A stretch of DNA of 64,000 nucleotides from Hemicordylus capensis (GCF_027244095.1 NC_069659.1:353004750-353068749); one strand, 5' to 3'. Positions 20,348 through 32,830 are shown, numbered from the stretch's first letter. Translations and numbers: made by a program. Notes: generated from the sequence alone by a model not told the origin.

Positions 20348-20782
20348 CTGAATTGTGTGTGAAGTGCTCCCTGATAGCCCACAGGGACTTCGGGGTAAAT
20401 TTGACCAAATATGTGAATGCACCCCCTCCATTCCAGAGGAGATCCAAACTAAAAGCCAGGTGTGAAAAACTTCCTGGCCAGTCCAACCTAGGTTTGTAAA
20501 TATAAGCCAAGGAGTCACTTTTCCTTTTGCAAAAAAAAAAAAAAGCCACATAACAAATGCCTCATTGTTCCCCTCATTTCCCCCTCACCCCCTAATTCAT
20601 CAGGAGACAGGTGAAGGTTTGGAAGGGGGAGATGTGTCCAAAGGAGATGCTTGAAGGCCAAGCTTCTTCGGAAGGAATTTGAAAATGTAAATTTGCCCTC
20701 CCTTCAGGTCCTCCCCTGTGATAGCAAAGCAGCTGAGGTGATGATGAGGGTGGAGGCAGAAAGGGAAAGTGGGAGCTCTCCT

Positions 20783-21030
20783 TTTATTATTATTATTATT
20801 ATTAGCAGCAGTAGTAGTAGTATTACATTTATATCCCACTCTTCATCCAAGGAACCCAGAGAGGTGTACTACATACTTAAGTTTCTCTTTCACAACAACC
20901 CTGTGAAGTAGGCTAGGCTGAGAGAGAAGTGACTGGCCCAGAGTCACCCAGCTAGTATCATGGCTGAATGGGGATTTGAACTCGGGTCTCCCGGGTCCTA
21001 GTCCAGCACTCTAACCACTACACCACCTAG
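20783..21030 (-). mobile_element. CORE-SINE (MIR-like), full length
   Basis: Starts with an (ATT)n tail at 20785-20803, then TATATCCCACTCTTC, CACAACAACCCTGTGAAGTAGG, GGGGATTTGAACTCGGGTCTC and the A-box end CTCTAACCACTACACCACC. Confidence 0.85.
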
Positions 21031-21199
21031 AGGAACCAAGAGTAGCAGTTCCTCTAGGTGTAAAAGGCCAGAAGTGGGAGTAACAGTTAACAGGTTGGAG
21101 ATTTGAAATTTGAATATTTCAGAGTTCCTTTGAATGAGAAACTGCAATTCAAAGACTATTTTCAGAGTTTCTCCCAGTGAGGAATTCTAGATAATATTC

Positions 21200-21640
21200 T
21201 CAGACAGTTTCTCCACAATGTAAGGTGAGGGCCATCTAAGATGCATGGCGTGACACAAGCCATATATGGAGTCTGCGGTGTGGCTATGCCGAGTGGCAGG
21301 GACAGAGGCTGGTGAAGCTGGAACAGGCCACAGTATCACCCGTTCCAGCCTTGTGCCACAAAGCAGGGTGGTGCATGTTTTGGCTCCCTCCATCAACCAA
21401 TTAAATCCAGACCACAGTGCAGAGACCACAAGCAGAGGGGAGTGCACCACGTGTGCTCAGCTAGACTACTGCAGTACCCTCTGCATAGGACCACCCCTGG
21501 TGAACGGTGTGGAAGGTTCAGCTGGTGTGGAATGTGGTCACCTGCTGCCTAACACAAGTGGGACCATGTTACATTGGTCCGTGGGCATCTTCACTGGTTG
21601 CCTATTGCCTTTTGAGCTAAAAGTGCCTTTGGGCCTCTCT
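21200..21640 (+). mobile_element. Degraded L2-like reverse-transcriptase fragment
   Basis: The reading LDYCSTLCIGPPLV, a few blocks later followed by FTGCLLPFELKVPLGL, matches the spacing of the L2 LDYCNTLY ... LHWLPI..R.QFKVL region. It is heavily decayed, so this is tentative. Confidence 0.4.
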
Positions 21641-21652
21641 ACTGCTATTTCA

Positions 21653-21912
21653 GTCACCTTAAGTGGCGCAGCAGGGAAATGCTTGACTAACAAGCAAAAG
21701 GTTGCTGGTTCAAATCCCCACTGGTATGTTTCCCAGACTATGGGAAAGACCTGTATCAGGCAGCAGAGATATAGGAAGTTGCTGAAAGGCATCATCTCAT
21801 ACTGCGCGGGAGGAGGCAATGGTCAACCCCTCCTGTATTCTACTAAAGGCAACCACAGGGCTCTGTGGGTGCCAGGAGTCGAAATCAACTTGATGGCACA
21901 CTTTACCTTTTT
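21653..21912 (+). mobile_element. Sauria SINE, full length
   Basis: CACCTTAAGTGGCGCAGCAG (A box), GGTTCAAATCC (B box), TGGTATGTTTCCCAGAC, and tail GCCAGGAGTCGAAATCAACT ... CACTTTACC. It fuses by chance to a 242-codon open frame that has no biological meaning. Confidence 0.9.
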
Positions 21913-22434
21913 ACTTTACTGCTATTTGTGTGCATATGTGATTCTTGTTCAAGCCAACAGGGAAAGAGACACATTCCAGGAAATGGATTTATGAAACAAA
22001 ATTCATATATAGACTGGTCTTTGTGCATGAAACAACACTAATACAATCTTCCTCTTTAGGCTGCTTCTTAATGCAGTAGATTGTATCATAATGGGCATTT
22101 CTTTCTTTCTTATCATTTATTGTTGGTTTTTCATTGTATTACCTGCCCTCAATGCCAGAGAAGAGACAGACTAGATGAACAGATTGCAAATGAATTTGCA
22201 CTTTAAAGGAGCGGTGTACAAGCATTAGAATCCATTCATTCCTTATTTCCTCTTGCCTCTTTCCATTCTAAACTCTTCTGGACAGAGACCTGCCTCTTAC
22301 TTATGATAAATAAAGATCTACTTCACAGATGGTGCTACTTAAGTTAACAATTCTACCTTATTATCAGCAGCTTGAGAAAGCCACCCCTTTCCTTCAAAAG
22401 GGTCTAAGGCTAAGTTGACCATTCACCCAATATT

Positions 22435-22698
22435 ATTACTGTATTTACTACTACTACTGCCACTGCAATGGATATTTATATATCACTCTTCAACAAAAGT
22501 TCATAAAGTGGTTTACATAGAAAAATAAATAATATATAAATAAGATGGCCCCCTGTCCTTAAAGGGCTCACAATCTAAAAAGAAATGTAAGGCAGATACC
22601 AGCAACAGCCACTGGAGGGATGCTGTGCTGGGGGTTAGATAGGGCCAGTTGCTCTCCCCCTGCTAAATATAAAAGAGTCACCACTTTAAAAGGTCGGT
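22435..22698 (-). mobile_element. L2-type LINE 3' UTR (AAAGGGCTCACAATCTAAA family)
   Basis: GATATTTATATATCACTCTTC at the left, then AAAGTGGTTTACATAG, AAAGGGCTCACAATCTAAAA, CCACTGGAGGGATGCTGTGC and CAGTTGCTCTCCCCCTGCTA. The copy at 28775 runs into an L2 coding-like segment, which places this family as an L2 3' end on the minus strand. Confidence 0.65.
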
Positions 22699-22699
22699 G

Positions 22700-24685
<1,986 letters not shown>

Positions 24686-25086
24686 ACACAGCCACCTTAA
24701 GTGGCACAGCAGGGAAATGCTTGACTAACAAGAAGAAAGTTGCCGGTTCAAATCCTCACCAGTGTTCCCTCTAACAGGGATTCTCAGATGTTGTTGACTA
24801 CAACTCCCATAATCCCCAAGCAAAAGCCACTGCAGCTGTGGATTCTGGGAGTTGTAGTCAACAACATCTGGGAAGCCCTGTTAGAGGGAACACTGATCCC
24901 CACTGGTATGTTTCCCAGACTATGGGAAACACCTGTGTCGGGCAGCAACGATATAGGAAGATGCTGAAAGGCATCATCTCATACTGCACGGGAGGAGGCA
25001 ATGGTAAACCCCTCCTGTATCCTACCAAAGACAACCACAGGGCTCTGTGGGCGCCAGGAGTCGAAACTGACTTGGCGGCACAGTCA
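24686..25086 (+). mobile_element. Sauria SINE, split by a MITE
   Basis: Head CACCTTAAGTGGCACAGCAG ... GGTTCAAATCCTCAC (24686-24759) and remainder CCACTGGTATGTTTCCCAG ... GGAGTCGAAACTGACTTG (24904-25086). The break lies just after the B box. Confidence 0.9.
24760..24895. mobile_element. hAT-like MITE (CAGTGTTCCC subtype) nested in a Sauria SINE
   Basis: 136-bp element with perfectly inverted 20-bp ends CAGTGTTCCCTCTAACAGGG. TSD ATCCTCAC/ATCCCCAC derives from the SINE. Arms are TTGACTACAACTCCCATAAT and TTCTGGGAGTTGTAGTCAAC. Confidence 0.95.
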
Positions 25087-25459
25087 TTTCCACATAAATG
25101 TGCATGTGTACAGATACCAATATGCATGTGCACATGATGTCTGAACAGAGTTTAAAAGCTGCAAGGGATGTATTGAGCATGCTTCAAAACTGAGTTGCAC
25201 ACAGTTTATATCCCTAGGATGTTTTGAAACATCCAACATAGGATGTTTTGAAATAACCATTCTTGGGATCTGGGTTCTTAAGCTTGAGAAGCAGAGTGGA
25301 GAAGATCCGGAGGCTGTTGTAGCCTTCCTCTACCACCAGCCAAGAACCGTGTTCAGCTGTGGCATGAGATTTATGCTGGCCACTGCATGCCACAGCCCAT
25401 AATCTGTCTGATTTGAGAGGAAAGGCACTCAAGAACTGCTGTTTTGCTCTAATGATTTT

Positions 25460-25518
25460 TCTGCATGTCGGATTGTCGGATTGGACCGAGGCATTAATCC
25501 AACAATCCGACATGCAGA
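25460..25518. repeat. Perfect 17-bp inverted repeat (hairpin)
   Basis: TCTGCATGTCGGATTGT at 25460-25476 and its exact complement at 25502-25518 flank a 25-nt loop that itself contains GTCGGATTGG. Probably the tip of a small MITE. Confidence 0.8.
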
Positions 25519-25674
25519 ATCCAGAGATCTTTGCATGGACAAGCAACAGCAGGCCACACAATCACAAGCACAGAGAGCTGCATGAGATGTCCACAGACTC
25601 ACCTGTGGAACAGAAGGCTGGAAAATTGTGTTGTGGAAGCAGTCCAGAAAGTACATTAATGCTGCAATCCTAAA

Positions 25675-25800
25675 TCCACTTGCGTGAGAATGAACTCTAC
25701 TGAGATCTGTAGCACTTGCTTCAAAGTAAACATGGATAAGATCAAGCAGTAAGGCTGCAATCCTGGAATTTACCCTCTAGTAAGCAGAAATATCCAGGAG
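25675..25800. repeat. Palindromic MITE-like repeat, CTGCAATCCTA type, decayed
   Basis: AATGCTGCAATCCTAAATCC ... CTTCAAAGTAAACATGGATAAGAT ... GGCTGCAATCCTGG. Related short pieces occur near 28185-28255, 47480-47545, 60625-60720 and 62800-62850. Confidence 0.5.
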
Positions 25801-25847
25801 CTGGTGTAACAATAGCGTAGTGGCCAAGGCTGCAGACCCATGCACAC

Positions 25848-25851
25848 TTTT

Positions 25852-25886
<35 letters not shown>

Positions 25887-25892
25887 ATATAT

Positions 25893-25942
<50 letters not shown>
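25848..25942 (+). repeat. (CTTT)n followed by (TA)n
   Basis: Tetranucleotide run at 25848-25885 adjoining a TA run at 25886-25942, which sits at the 3' end of an L2. Confidence 0.95.
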
Positions 25943-25944
<2 letters not shown>

Positions 25945-26345
25945 ACCGCCTTTCATTAAAAGCAATCCCAAAGCGGTTTACAAAAGTTAAACATACAATA
26001 AAAATATTAAGCTAAAAATATGAAACAAGTCTAATTTAAAATCTGTAAAATGCAAACATAAAAACTATACATGGATAAAAACACACAGAAGCAGCAATAG
26101 AACAATCATGTAAAGGCCTGGATAAAAAGCCAAGATTTAACAAGCTTCCTAAAAACTGTGATGGAGTCCGAGGTACAAACGGCCACTGGGAGAGCATTCC
26201 AAAGTCTGGGGGCAGCCACAGAGAAGGCCCTGTCCCGTGTGCACGACAACCTAGCCTCCCTCTTGGTTGGCACCCAGAGCAGAGCCCCCTCAGATGACTT
26301 TAACTGGAGGTTTACTCCCCCGGGGACTAACCTGCACAAGGCAGA
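25943..26345 (-). mobile_element. L2-clade LINE, 3' end
   Basis: The minus strand encodes RDRAFSVAAPRLWNALPVAV (near 26175-26235). The 3' UTR ends at CTACCGCCTTTCATTAAAAG and the TA run. Confidence 0.8.
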
Positions 26346-26384
26346 GTTAGAAATGAGTAAGACTATCCAAATCTTCCCTGTGAC

Positions 26385-26545
26385 ACAAACTCACTATGTA
26401 GCTTTAGGCAAGGCACCCTCTCATCCATACCCCTCTGTACAAGTTGGCGGTTACTGACCTACTTCACAGGGTTCTTGCAAATATGTTGCTAATGTATCGA
26501 AGGCATTTTGAATCCTATATAAATGCTAAAAATCATAATAACGAA
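26385..26545 (+). mobile_element. MIR/CORE-SINE, old fragment
   Basis: ACTATGTAGCTTTAGGCAAGGCACC ... TACTTCACAGGGTTCTTGC ... GAATCCTATATAAATGC follows the MIR CORE and tail order. More diverged than the full-length CORE-SINEs. Confidence 0.55.
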
Positions 26546-26809
26546 GCATCCCTGGGTCTAGTGGCACCCATTATCTCTACATTCAGTGGGACTTGTGAAC
26601 CAGGAAACACTGCTTGCCAGCTGCATATTTGCACAGGGAGCCCTGAGAGCTAAGAAGCTGCAGGGACGTTTCCAACTTGTCCAGGTTTTGAAAAGCAGCT
26701 TGCTCGCTTCGCGGCACGGAAAGCAGGCACTCTGCACGTGCTCAGAAGCACCCTACCCTTCGGTCTTTAAGGCAAATCATCACTGCCCTCAAAGGGGTGG
26801 GTCCCCAAA

Positions 26810-26828
26810 CCACACACACACACACACA
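26810..26828 (+). repeat. (CA)n microsatellite
   Basis: Short CA run. Confidence 0.85.
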
Positions 26829-26889
26829 GAGGTGCTTCTCAAGGGTGGCAGAAGGTGTTGGCTGTGCTACAGGGGTGAGATGTTTGTTG

Positions 26890-27990
26890 CGTAGGAGGCC
26901 AAAGCCAACGAGGGTCTCTGGATGGCATGGAAGAACGGCGTGGCGGTGGCTGTGACGGGTCCAAGGCTGCCATCCCGTGCACGCCTAGGTGGGAGTAAAA
27001 AAGCAGCAATTCTGTGCACGCCGACTTGGAAGTCAAGGTCATGGAGCTCAACGGGGTTCCTGGCGGGCAAGGCACTCGCCAAGGCTCCAAGTGCTAAGAT
27101 GGCGGGGCATGTGCGGAGGCATGTGCAACGCTGCTGCCGCTTCTCCTTCCGCCCACCGCTTGGAACGCCGCGTGCCTCGCAGGAGCAGCACCAGAGCGAG
27201 TCCTCCCATGCAGGGGGAGCCCCAGGTCGGGAAGCTTTGCGCCCTGGCGGCGCTCCGCCAGCCAGCCGCGCCGCTGCCGCCGGGGCTCTTTTGTTTCTGC
27301 CCACGCTGACGTCGGGCGTCCATGATGTGGAGCTTTTGGCGGGAAGCGGCTGGAGAGAGCCGCGAAATGGCGGCCGCGGAGGCAGGGCGGGCAGGGGGCG
27401 TGGTCTGCGCGAGCGAGGGGGCGGGGCGAAGCCGAGGGAGGGAGGGAGCAGGCGGGCGCTTCAGCCAGTTCAAGCACAAAGGGCTGCAGGGAAAACCTGG
27501 CACGTTGGAGTCGGGAAGGAAGTGCGGAACGGAGCCTTTCAGCCTGCTGCGGCGGAAACGGTGTGGCTGCGGGTGGTTTAGTAGGAGTGAGGGAGGTCAT
27601 TGTGTGGGTGGCTGGCTGGCTGGGCAGGAAGGGAAGTGGGGTGGAAGCAGGCTCGGCTTCAGGCTGCTGGACTAAGCATTAAAAATGGAAAGGGGTTGCG
27701 TTGGGATCAGCGCAGTTAAACCAGCGGAAAGCGGCTCCCGCAATGCTGGGAATGCATGGAAGACAGTCTGTATCCGCACGGGAGGTGGATGGAGCCTCCA
27801 TGTTCAAAGACAGTCTTTCTCCAAACGCCAGAGAAATGGCGTCCTAGGGGCTAAGCACGGGGGAGGGCGCGGCGCGGTATCAGTGCCCGGCAGGCATGGG
27901 GCTGGCCGCTGTTGGAAACAGGGTGCTGGTGCTGGGCTAGGCAGGCGGGTTTTGTCCGACGACTCAGCCAGGCTTTGCTTGCTCTGCTGC
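26890..27990. promoter_or_regulatory. CpG-rich, TATA-less promoter candidate (CpG island)
   Basis: GC- and CpG-dense core at about 27090-27560, unlike its AT-rich neighbours and free of recognised repeats. Motifs: YY1-type AAGATGGCGGGG (27096-27107) and GAAATGGCGGCCGC (27364-27377), CRE-like TGACGTCG (27307-27314), E2F-type TTTTGGCGGGAA (27334-27345), and Sp1-type GGGGCGGGGC (27418-27427). This set is typical of housekeeping promoters. Open frames run on both strands (up to 219 codons on +), but none is recognised and no clear splice donor fixes a direction. Probably a first-exon/promoter region whose gene body lies outside or beyond large introns. Confidence 0.6.
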
Positions 27991-28599
27991 GCCTGCAATG
28001 ATTGATTTGGGCGAGCCTCGAGATTGCTGAGATATCCGCTCCCCAGCTGCCGATAAGGATCTGGTGCTGCTGCTGCTGTGCTTGTGTTTTTAAAAGAAGC
28101 TCGATCTTGACCTTCCTTCTAGAGAACATTGTGTTGGGAGGATGAGAAAAGCCAGTAGATGGCGGGGCGGGTGGATGTGGCAGGCTGCAGTCCTGTGCAC
28201 GTTTACTCGGAAGGAGGTTCACTGCATTCAGTGGGGCTTACTCCCAGGTAAATATGTAGAAGAGAGTTTGACGTGCTTTGAAAGGCAAACGCTGACTTAA
28301 GTGGGCACTGAGAGATCTTATGATTTGCTAAGGCAGCCTCGTGATTTTACGAGCATTGGCTTGCTGGTATTTCCAGTGTTCGAGCGGGGCCGTTCCGAAG
28401 TGGCGTTTTCCTTCCCTTCCTGGGCGTTCACACAATCTTTTGATGCCGTCAGACTGCTTAAGGGAGGACTTTTAAAAGAAGAACCGGAATCATTGCAAGG
28501 TTGGTGGTGGTGACTTGTAGGGAACTGGACTCCTAGAGACATTCACCTTCATTTTCTGGATTGGAGGTGCGCCTGTGATGGGATGCCTGGACCCAGTTT

Positions 28600-28690
28600 A
28601 GAGGCAACTACGTGAATTTTAATTTTTGTAAGCCACCTTGAGATATGGATATTGGGCAAGATATAAATCTGCAAATAAATAAAACTAATA
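28600..28690 (+). mobile_element. L2-like 3' terminus
   Basis: TAAGCCACCTTGAGATATGG ... GCAAGATATAAATCTGC followed by AAATAAATAAAAC. Confidence 0.5.
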
Positions 28691-28774
28691 ACTGAAAAAT
28701 TATTGTGGAGGGACCGTTTAAACGCCCCGGGCTTTAAGTGGAACCAATCTCTTGCAGGTTGTGTGTTAGCTTAT

Positions 28775-29225
28775 TAACTGCTGCTATTACAAATATTTAT
28801 ATAACGCTTTTCCAACAAAAGTTCCCAAAGCAGTTTACAGAGCAATAAAATGAAATAAATCTAGGTGGTCCCCTGTCCCCAAAGGGCTCACAATCTAAAA
28901 ACAAGCAAGCAAACAAAAAGAACCATAAGACAAGGCACCAGCAAGGGCCACTGGAGGGATGCTGTGCTGGGGCTGGAGAAGGCCAGTTGCTCTCCCCCTG
29001 CTCAATAAAGAAAATCACCACTTTAAAAAGATACCTTTTTGCTCAGTTAGCAGGGACTTTAATATACAAGCATAAGAGAGGGCGGGACAAACATCATCCC
29101 CCAGCCAGAGAGGTCAGTGGGCTAGGTGCCACAAGCAAGGAGGCCCTGTCCTGTGTACCCTCCACCTGCCTTTCTGCTGGAAGTAGGATATGCAGCAGAC
29201 CTCAGTCGAAGACCTGAGGGGATGG
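28775..29225 (-). mobile_element. L2-type LINE, 3' UTR plus coding edge
   Basis: UTR blocks TTATATAACGCTTTTCCAAC, AAAGGGCTCACAATCTAAAA and CCACTGGAGGGATGCTGTGC. Then ACCTTTTTGCTCAGTTAGCAGG and, from about 29120, a decayed L2 coding-like part (GGAGGCCCTGTCCTGTGTACC). Confidence 0.65.
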
Positions 29226-29494
29226 AGGATCATAGGGGAGGAGGCCTTTCCTAAAAGATCTTCAGTTTGCAGCCAGACTATTTAAACGCCACCCCCTCTT
29301 TAACCTCTTAGGTATGTTATAACCTTCTTGGCTTGGGGAGGCAACCTCTTGGGCAGGAGTAGGCAGGGTTTAGATTTGCAAGAGCTGATTTGGTTTTTAT
29401 TAGGACTCTGGGGTCTACTAACCAGAGCCAGGTGTCGGATGGCAGCCTCAGGGGACGGAATACCTTTACCAGTTCTGGGCCCTGCATCGTACCG

Positions 29495-29540
29495 TATTTA
29501 CCCAAATCAAAGTTGACTCTGAATTTAAGTCAACCCCCTT
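29495..29540. repeat. MITE-like fragment
   Basis: ACCCAAATCAAAGTTGACTC plus GAATTTAAGTCAACCCCC. The same segment occurs near 22705-22750. Confidence 0.45.
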
Positions 29541-29761
29541 AAAAACATAAGTACAGTCCAGTTGGATCAGGCCCAAGGCCCATCTGGCGCCCTGTTTCCC
29601 ACAGTGGCCCACCAGATGCCCCTGGGAAGCCCACGGGCAAGAGCTGAGGGCAGGCCCTCTCTCCTGCTGTTGCTCTAAATGCATCGTGCCTCTGAGGCTG
29701 GAGGTGGCCTATAGCCATCAGGGCTAGTAGCCATTGATAGGCTTCTCCTCCATGAATTTGT
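29541..29761 (-). mobile_element. CR1-clade LINE, 3' end
   Basis: AACATAAGTACAGTCCAGTTGG ... GGCCCATCTGGCGCCCTGTT ... CTAGTAGCCATTGATAGGC (in parts). Ends at CTCCATGAATTTGT. Confidence 0.8.
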
Positions 29762-29828
29762 GGCTGAGGATGTTGGGAGTTGTCATCCAACATGGTCTTG
29801 GGACTCAAGTTTGGGAACTCTTGGACTA
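29762..29828. mobile_element. hAT-like MITE, ACTACAACTCCC family, right half
   Basis: GGCTGAGGATGTTGGGAGTTG ... GGGACTCAAGTTTGGGAACTC. The left arm is missing. Confidence 0.65.
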
Positions 29829-31037
29829 GACTGCCGCGGAGGAGGGGCAGCCCTTCTATGAAGCATGAGCCCCACTCTGTGCTTTTCACCCTGTAACTGC
29901 TCCCCTCCCCACATAGGCTCGGACAGCCCAAGAGACAGTGAGTGCCTAGACCAAGAGTCCCCCCAGAGAACGTCATGGTGGTGGGGTTTGAATGTAGGTC
30001 TCCCCGGCCCTTCCCCAGAGCCCTGTGCTGGCTGTGCTCACAGCCAGTTTATACAATCCACAGAATCCAGTGGTGGTAGAGGCTTTCCTGGGTTGTACCA
30101 CTCCAGGCTGCAAAGCGGGAGGGAGCGGTCCCCCCCCCCCAAAAAAAGAGGGATTTCCACTACACCCCTGCACATGAAGTGAAGAGATGAATTGCAAGGG
30201 TTCCCTCAGCTCTGGGTATGGAACCTTGTGCACATCAGCGCAGGATGACCAGCCATAATCGCAGAGAATCAAGACCAGAGCAAGTGAGAATGTGGACTAT
30301 CCATAGGGCCGGGCCTGCAGAACGTGTAGGTCCTTGGGCATCGGGGAAAGCCATGAACATGTATCTGGTTTATGCCACTTTTAACGCTCCTAGCTTCCTT
30401 CAAAGAATCCTGGGAAACCTAATAAACCAGTTTAAATCTGCAGTAGATATGGCCATGTGCACACACAACAGAGAGCCAGCTTAACTCTGGGGGAAATTAC
30501 ATCTTCTGCCCTGTTATGATGGTTAATTAGAACCAGAACCCAATTATTGCAAAAAGGAAAGTCTAATCTTATTTCGTTAGTCCATTCCGTCCAGAATCCT
30601 GCCTGGTTGTGATAACCCCGGAGGCCTCAGAGAAAGAAGCGAGGGATAGTATTGCTAGGATCTTCGGATGGGGATTTCGTATCTAGATGGATCGTAGCTG
30701 AACAAGAAGAATAAACATTTTGATGATGTGTTTGTTGCAGTGACATCCACTACCACTCATCGATGTTGCTTGGGGGCATGGAGGCGGTGGAGAGCCCGTA
30801 TGGGGGTTCTCATAAGGTCTTCCAGGTCTGTGTGCTCCTCCCCCCTGGACTGGTTGAAACCAGGGAAGCTCTCTGCTCCTGAAACTGTTGAGTGAAGACA
30901 ATGCCAGATGATTGCAGCTCACACCTTTCGTGTGAATGAGAGTGGGCGGAAACACATTTCATACGACTTCCCGGAACCGCCCAAGGCCTTGAAAATGTTC
31001 CCATCTAGCACTGCATAGAACTGAGAAAATACATGCA
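29829..31037. other. Unassigned stretch
   Basis: No gene or repeat recognised. C-run at 30130-30139. Confidence 0.35.
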
Positions 31038-31276
31038 TTCACAATTCATGCAGGGCAGGTTGGTCAGTGGCTACTAATCCTGATTGCTATAGACTACCTC
31101 TGTGTTCAGAGGCAGGGTACCTCCAAATAGCAGCAGCAGAAGAGGAGAGGGCGTGCCTTCATCTCCTGGTTGTGTGGCTTCCCAAGGCCTCTGGTGGGCC
31201 ACTGTGGGAAACAGGGTGCTGGACTAGATAGGCAGGCATTGAGCCTGATCCAGCAAGGCTTTTCTTATGATCTAAT
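31038..31276 (+). mobile_element. CR1-clade LINE, 3' end
   Basis: CAGGGCAGGTTGGTCAGTGGC ... CTCTGGTGGGCCACTGTGGG ... CCTGATCCAGCAAGGCTTTTC ... TTATGATCTA. Confidence 0.8.
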
Positions 31277-31355
31277 TTTGTGCATGTGTAATCCACAGAA
31301 TAATTAAACCGAGAATTTTAATATTACCTTCTAAAGTTGAGAGGGCTTCATATAT

Positions 31356-31460
31356 TTTACCATTGCCTCCTCCCATGTAGTATGAGATGATAATGCCTTT
31401 CAGCATCTTCCTATATTTCTGCTGCCCGATATAGGGGTTTCCCATAGTCTGGGAAACATA
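31356..31460 (-). mobile_element. Sauria SINE fragment
   Basis: TTACCATTGCCTCCTCCCAT ... TCTGCTGCCCGATATAGGGG ... CAGTCTGGGAAACATA-type end, cut at the TA where the Tc1 copy starts. The head side is not found beyond the Tc1. Confidence 0.8.
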
Positions 31461-31970
31461 CAGGTGAAACTCGGAAAATTAGAATATCGTGCAAAAGTCC
31501 ATTAATTTCAGTAATGCAAATAAAAGGTGAAACTGATATATGAGACAGACGCATTACATGCCAAGCGAGATAAGTCAAGCCTTAATTTGTTATAATTGTG
31601 ATGATCATGGCGTATAGCTCATGAGAACCCCAAATCTACAATCTCAGAAAATTAGAATATTACATGGAACCAATAAATCAAGGATTGTAAATAGAACAAT
31701 ATCGGACCTCTGAAAAGTATAAGCATGCATATGTATTCAGTACTTGGTATGGGCCCCTTTTGCAGCAATTACTGCCTCAATGCGGCGTGGCATGGATGCT
31801 ATCAGCCTGTGGCACTGATGAGGTATTATGGAAGACCAGGATGCTTCAATAGCAGCCTTCAGCTCTTCTGCATTGTTTGGTCTCATGTCTCTCATCCTTC
31901 TCTTGGCAATGCCCCATAGATTCTCTATAGGGTCAGGTCAGGCGAGTTTGCTGGCCAATCAAGCACAATA
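31461..31970 (-). mobile_element. Tc1-like transposon, truncated copy
   Basis: Starts with the terminal repeat CAGGTGAAACTCGGAAAATT next to TA. It matches the copy at 43536 at very high identity through the 3' end of the transposase frame, then stops at AATCAAGCACAATA. It lacks the rest of the transposase and the other inverted repeat. It shares with the long copy the 1-nt loss just before the catalytic glutamate codon region (31925-31935). Confidence 0.9.
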
Positions 31971-32363
31971 CACTGTATACTTTTCAGAGGCTGCTGGCCT
32001 GCCCCGCCTTGGCATCTCCCTTTCCGGGAAGCAGCTTCGGCGAGCCTGCTGGAGGCCTGCCAGCCCAGCGCATCCTGCTCAGCGAGTCCAACGGGCTGCA
32101 GGCGGGCCGAGGCCTCCGTGCCCAGGCGAGGGGGTGCGGCTGTGCCGAAGGAGCGAGCTCACTGTGCCTGCCGCCCCCAGGCAGCCTCCGTCTCCGTCTC
32201 CCGTGGGAGCTGCGGTGGAGCGAAGGGGGTGGGTGGCCCCCTCCTTTTTATGGGAGTCTCCAGGGAACCAAAAGGCTTCTCTGTGGGCACTCACCTGTGG
32301 GGCAGTGCGCAGGGATTTGGGGCACTGAGTGATGTACTCTGCAAAAGGCGGGGTTCCCAGAAA
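31971..32363. other. GC-rich unassigned stretch with an acceptor-like start
   Basis: Begins after ATACTTTTCAG (a fair splice-acceptor shape). CpG-rich to about 32240, open in two + frames for over 100 codons. No domain recognised and no good donor seen, so exon status is unproven. Confidence 0.3.
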
Positions 32364-32583
32364 GGTCAAGTGTGCCATTGAGTCGGTGTCGACTCCTGGC
32401 GCCCACAGAGCCCTGTGGTTGTCTTTGGTAGATACAGGAGGGGTTTGCCATTGCCTCTTCCCGCACAATATGAGATGAGGCCTTTCAGCTTCTTCCTATA
32501 TCGCTGCTGCCCAGTATAGGTACCAGTGAAGATTCAAACTGTGGTAGTCATGCCATTTCCCCGCTGCACCCTTAGGTGGCTGG
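32364..32583 (-). mobile_element. Sauria SINE, full length
   Basis: Tail GTGTGCCATTGAGTCGGTGTCG at the left, body GCCATTGCCTCTTCCCGC, GCTGCTGCCCAGTATAGG, and head CCCCGCTGCACCCTTAGGTGG at the right. Confidence 0.85.
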
Positions 32584-32662
32584 TGGGGTTCCTTTAGCAC
32601 TATTAATATTATATATGACACACTTTATGGAATAGACAACAACAAAACTATGCCAGGTCATA

Positions 32663-32830
32663 GGGACGTGGGTAGCTGCTTTGCGCTGAGTCAGACCCTT
32701 GGTCCATCTAGCTCAGTATTGTCTACACTGACTGGCAGCAGCTTCTCCAAGGTTGCAGGCAGGAGTCTCTCTCAGCCCTTTCTTGGAGATGCTGCCAGGG
32801 AGGGAACTTGGCAAGGTCTCTTGCAAACAC
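32663..32830 (-). mobile_element. 5S/tRNA-family SINE, 3' part
   Basis: GTAGCTGCTTTGCGCTGAGTC ... GCTCAGTATTGTCTACACTG ... GATGCTGCCAGGGAGGGAAC. No 5S head. Confidence 0.75.

Noticed and set aside
21266-21994. 242-codon open frame, the longest on the + strand
   Set aside because: Its C-terminal half is a translated Sauria SINE and its first half decayed L2-like sequence; not a gene.
26922-27581. 219-codon frame across the CpG island
   Set aside because: GC-rich DNA has few stops by chance; all strands are open here, and the sequence shows no domain or codon pattern.
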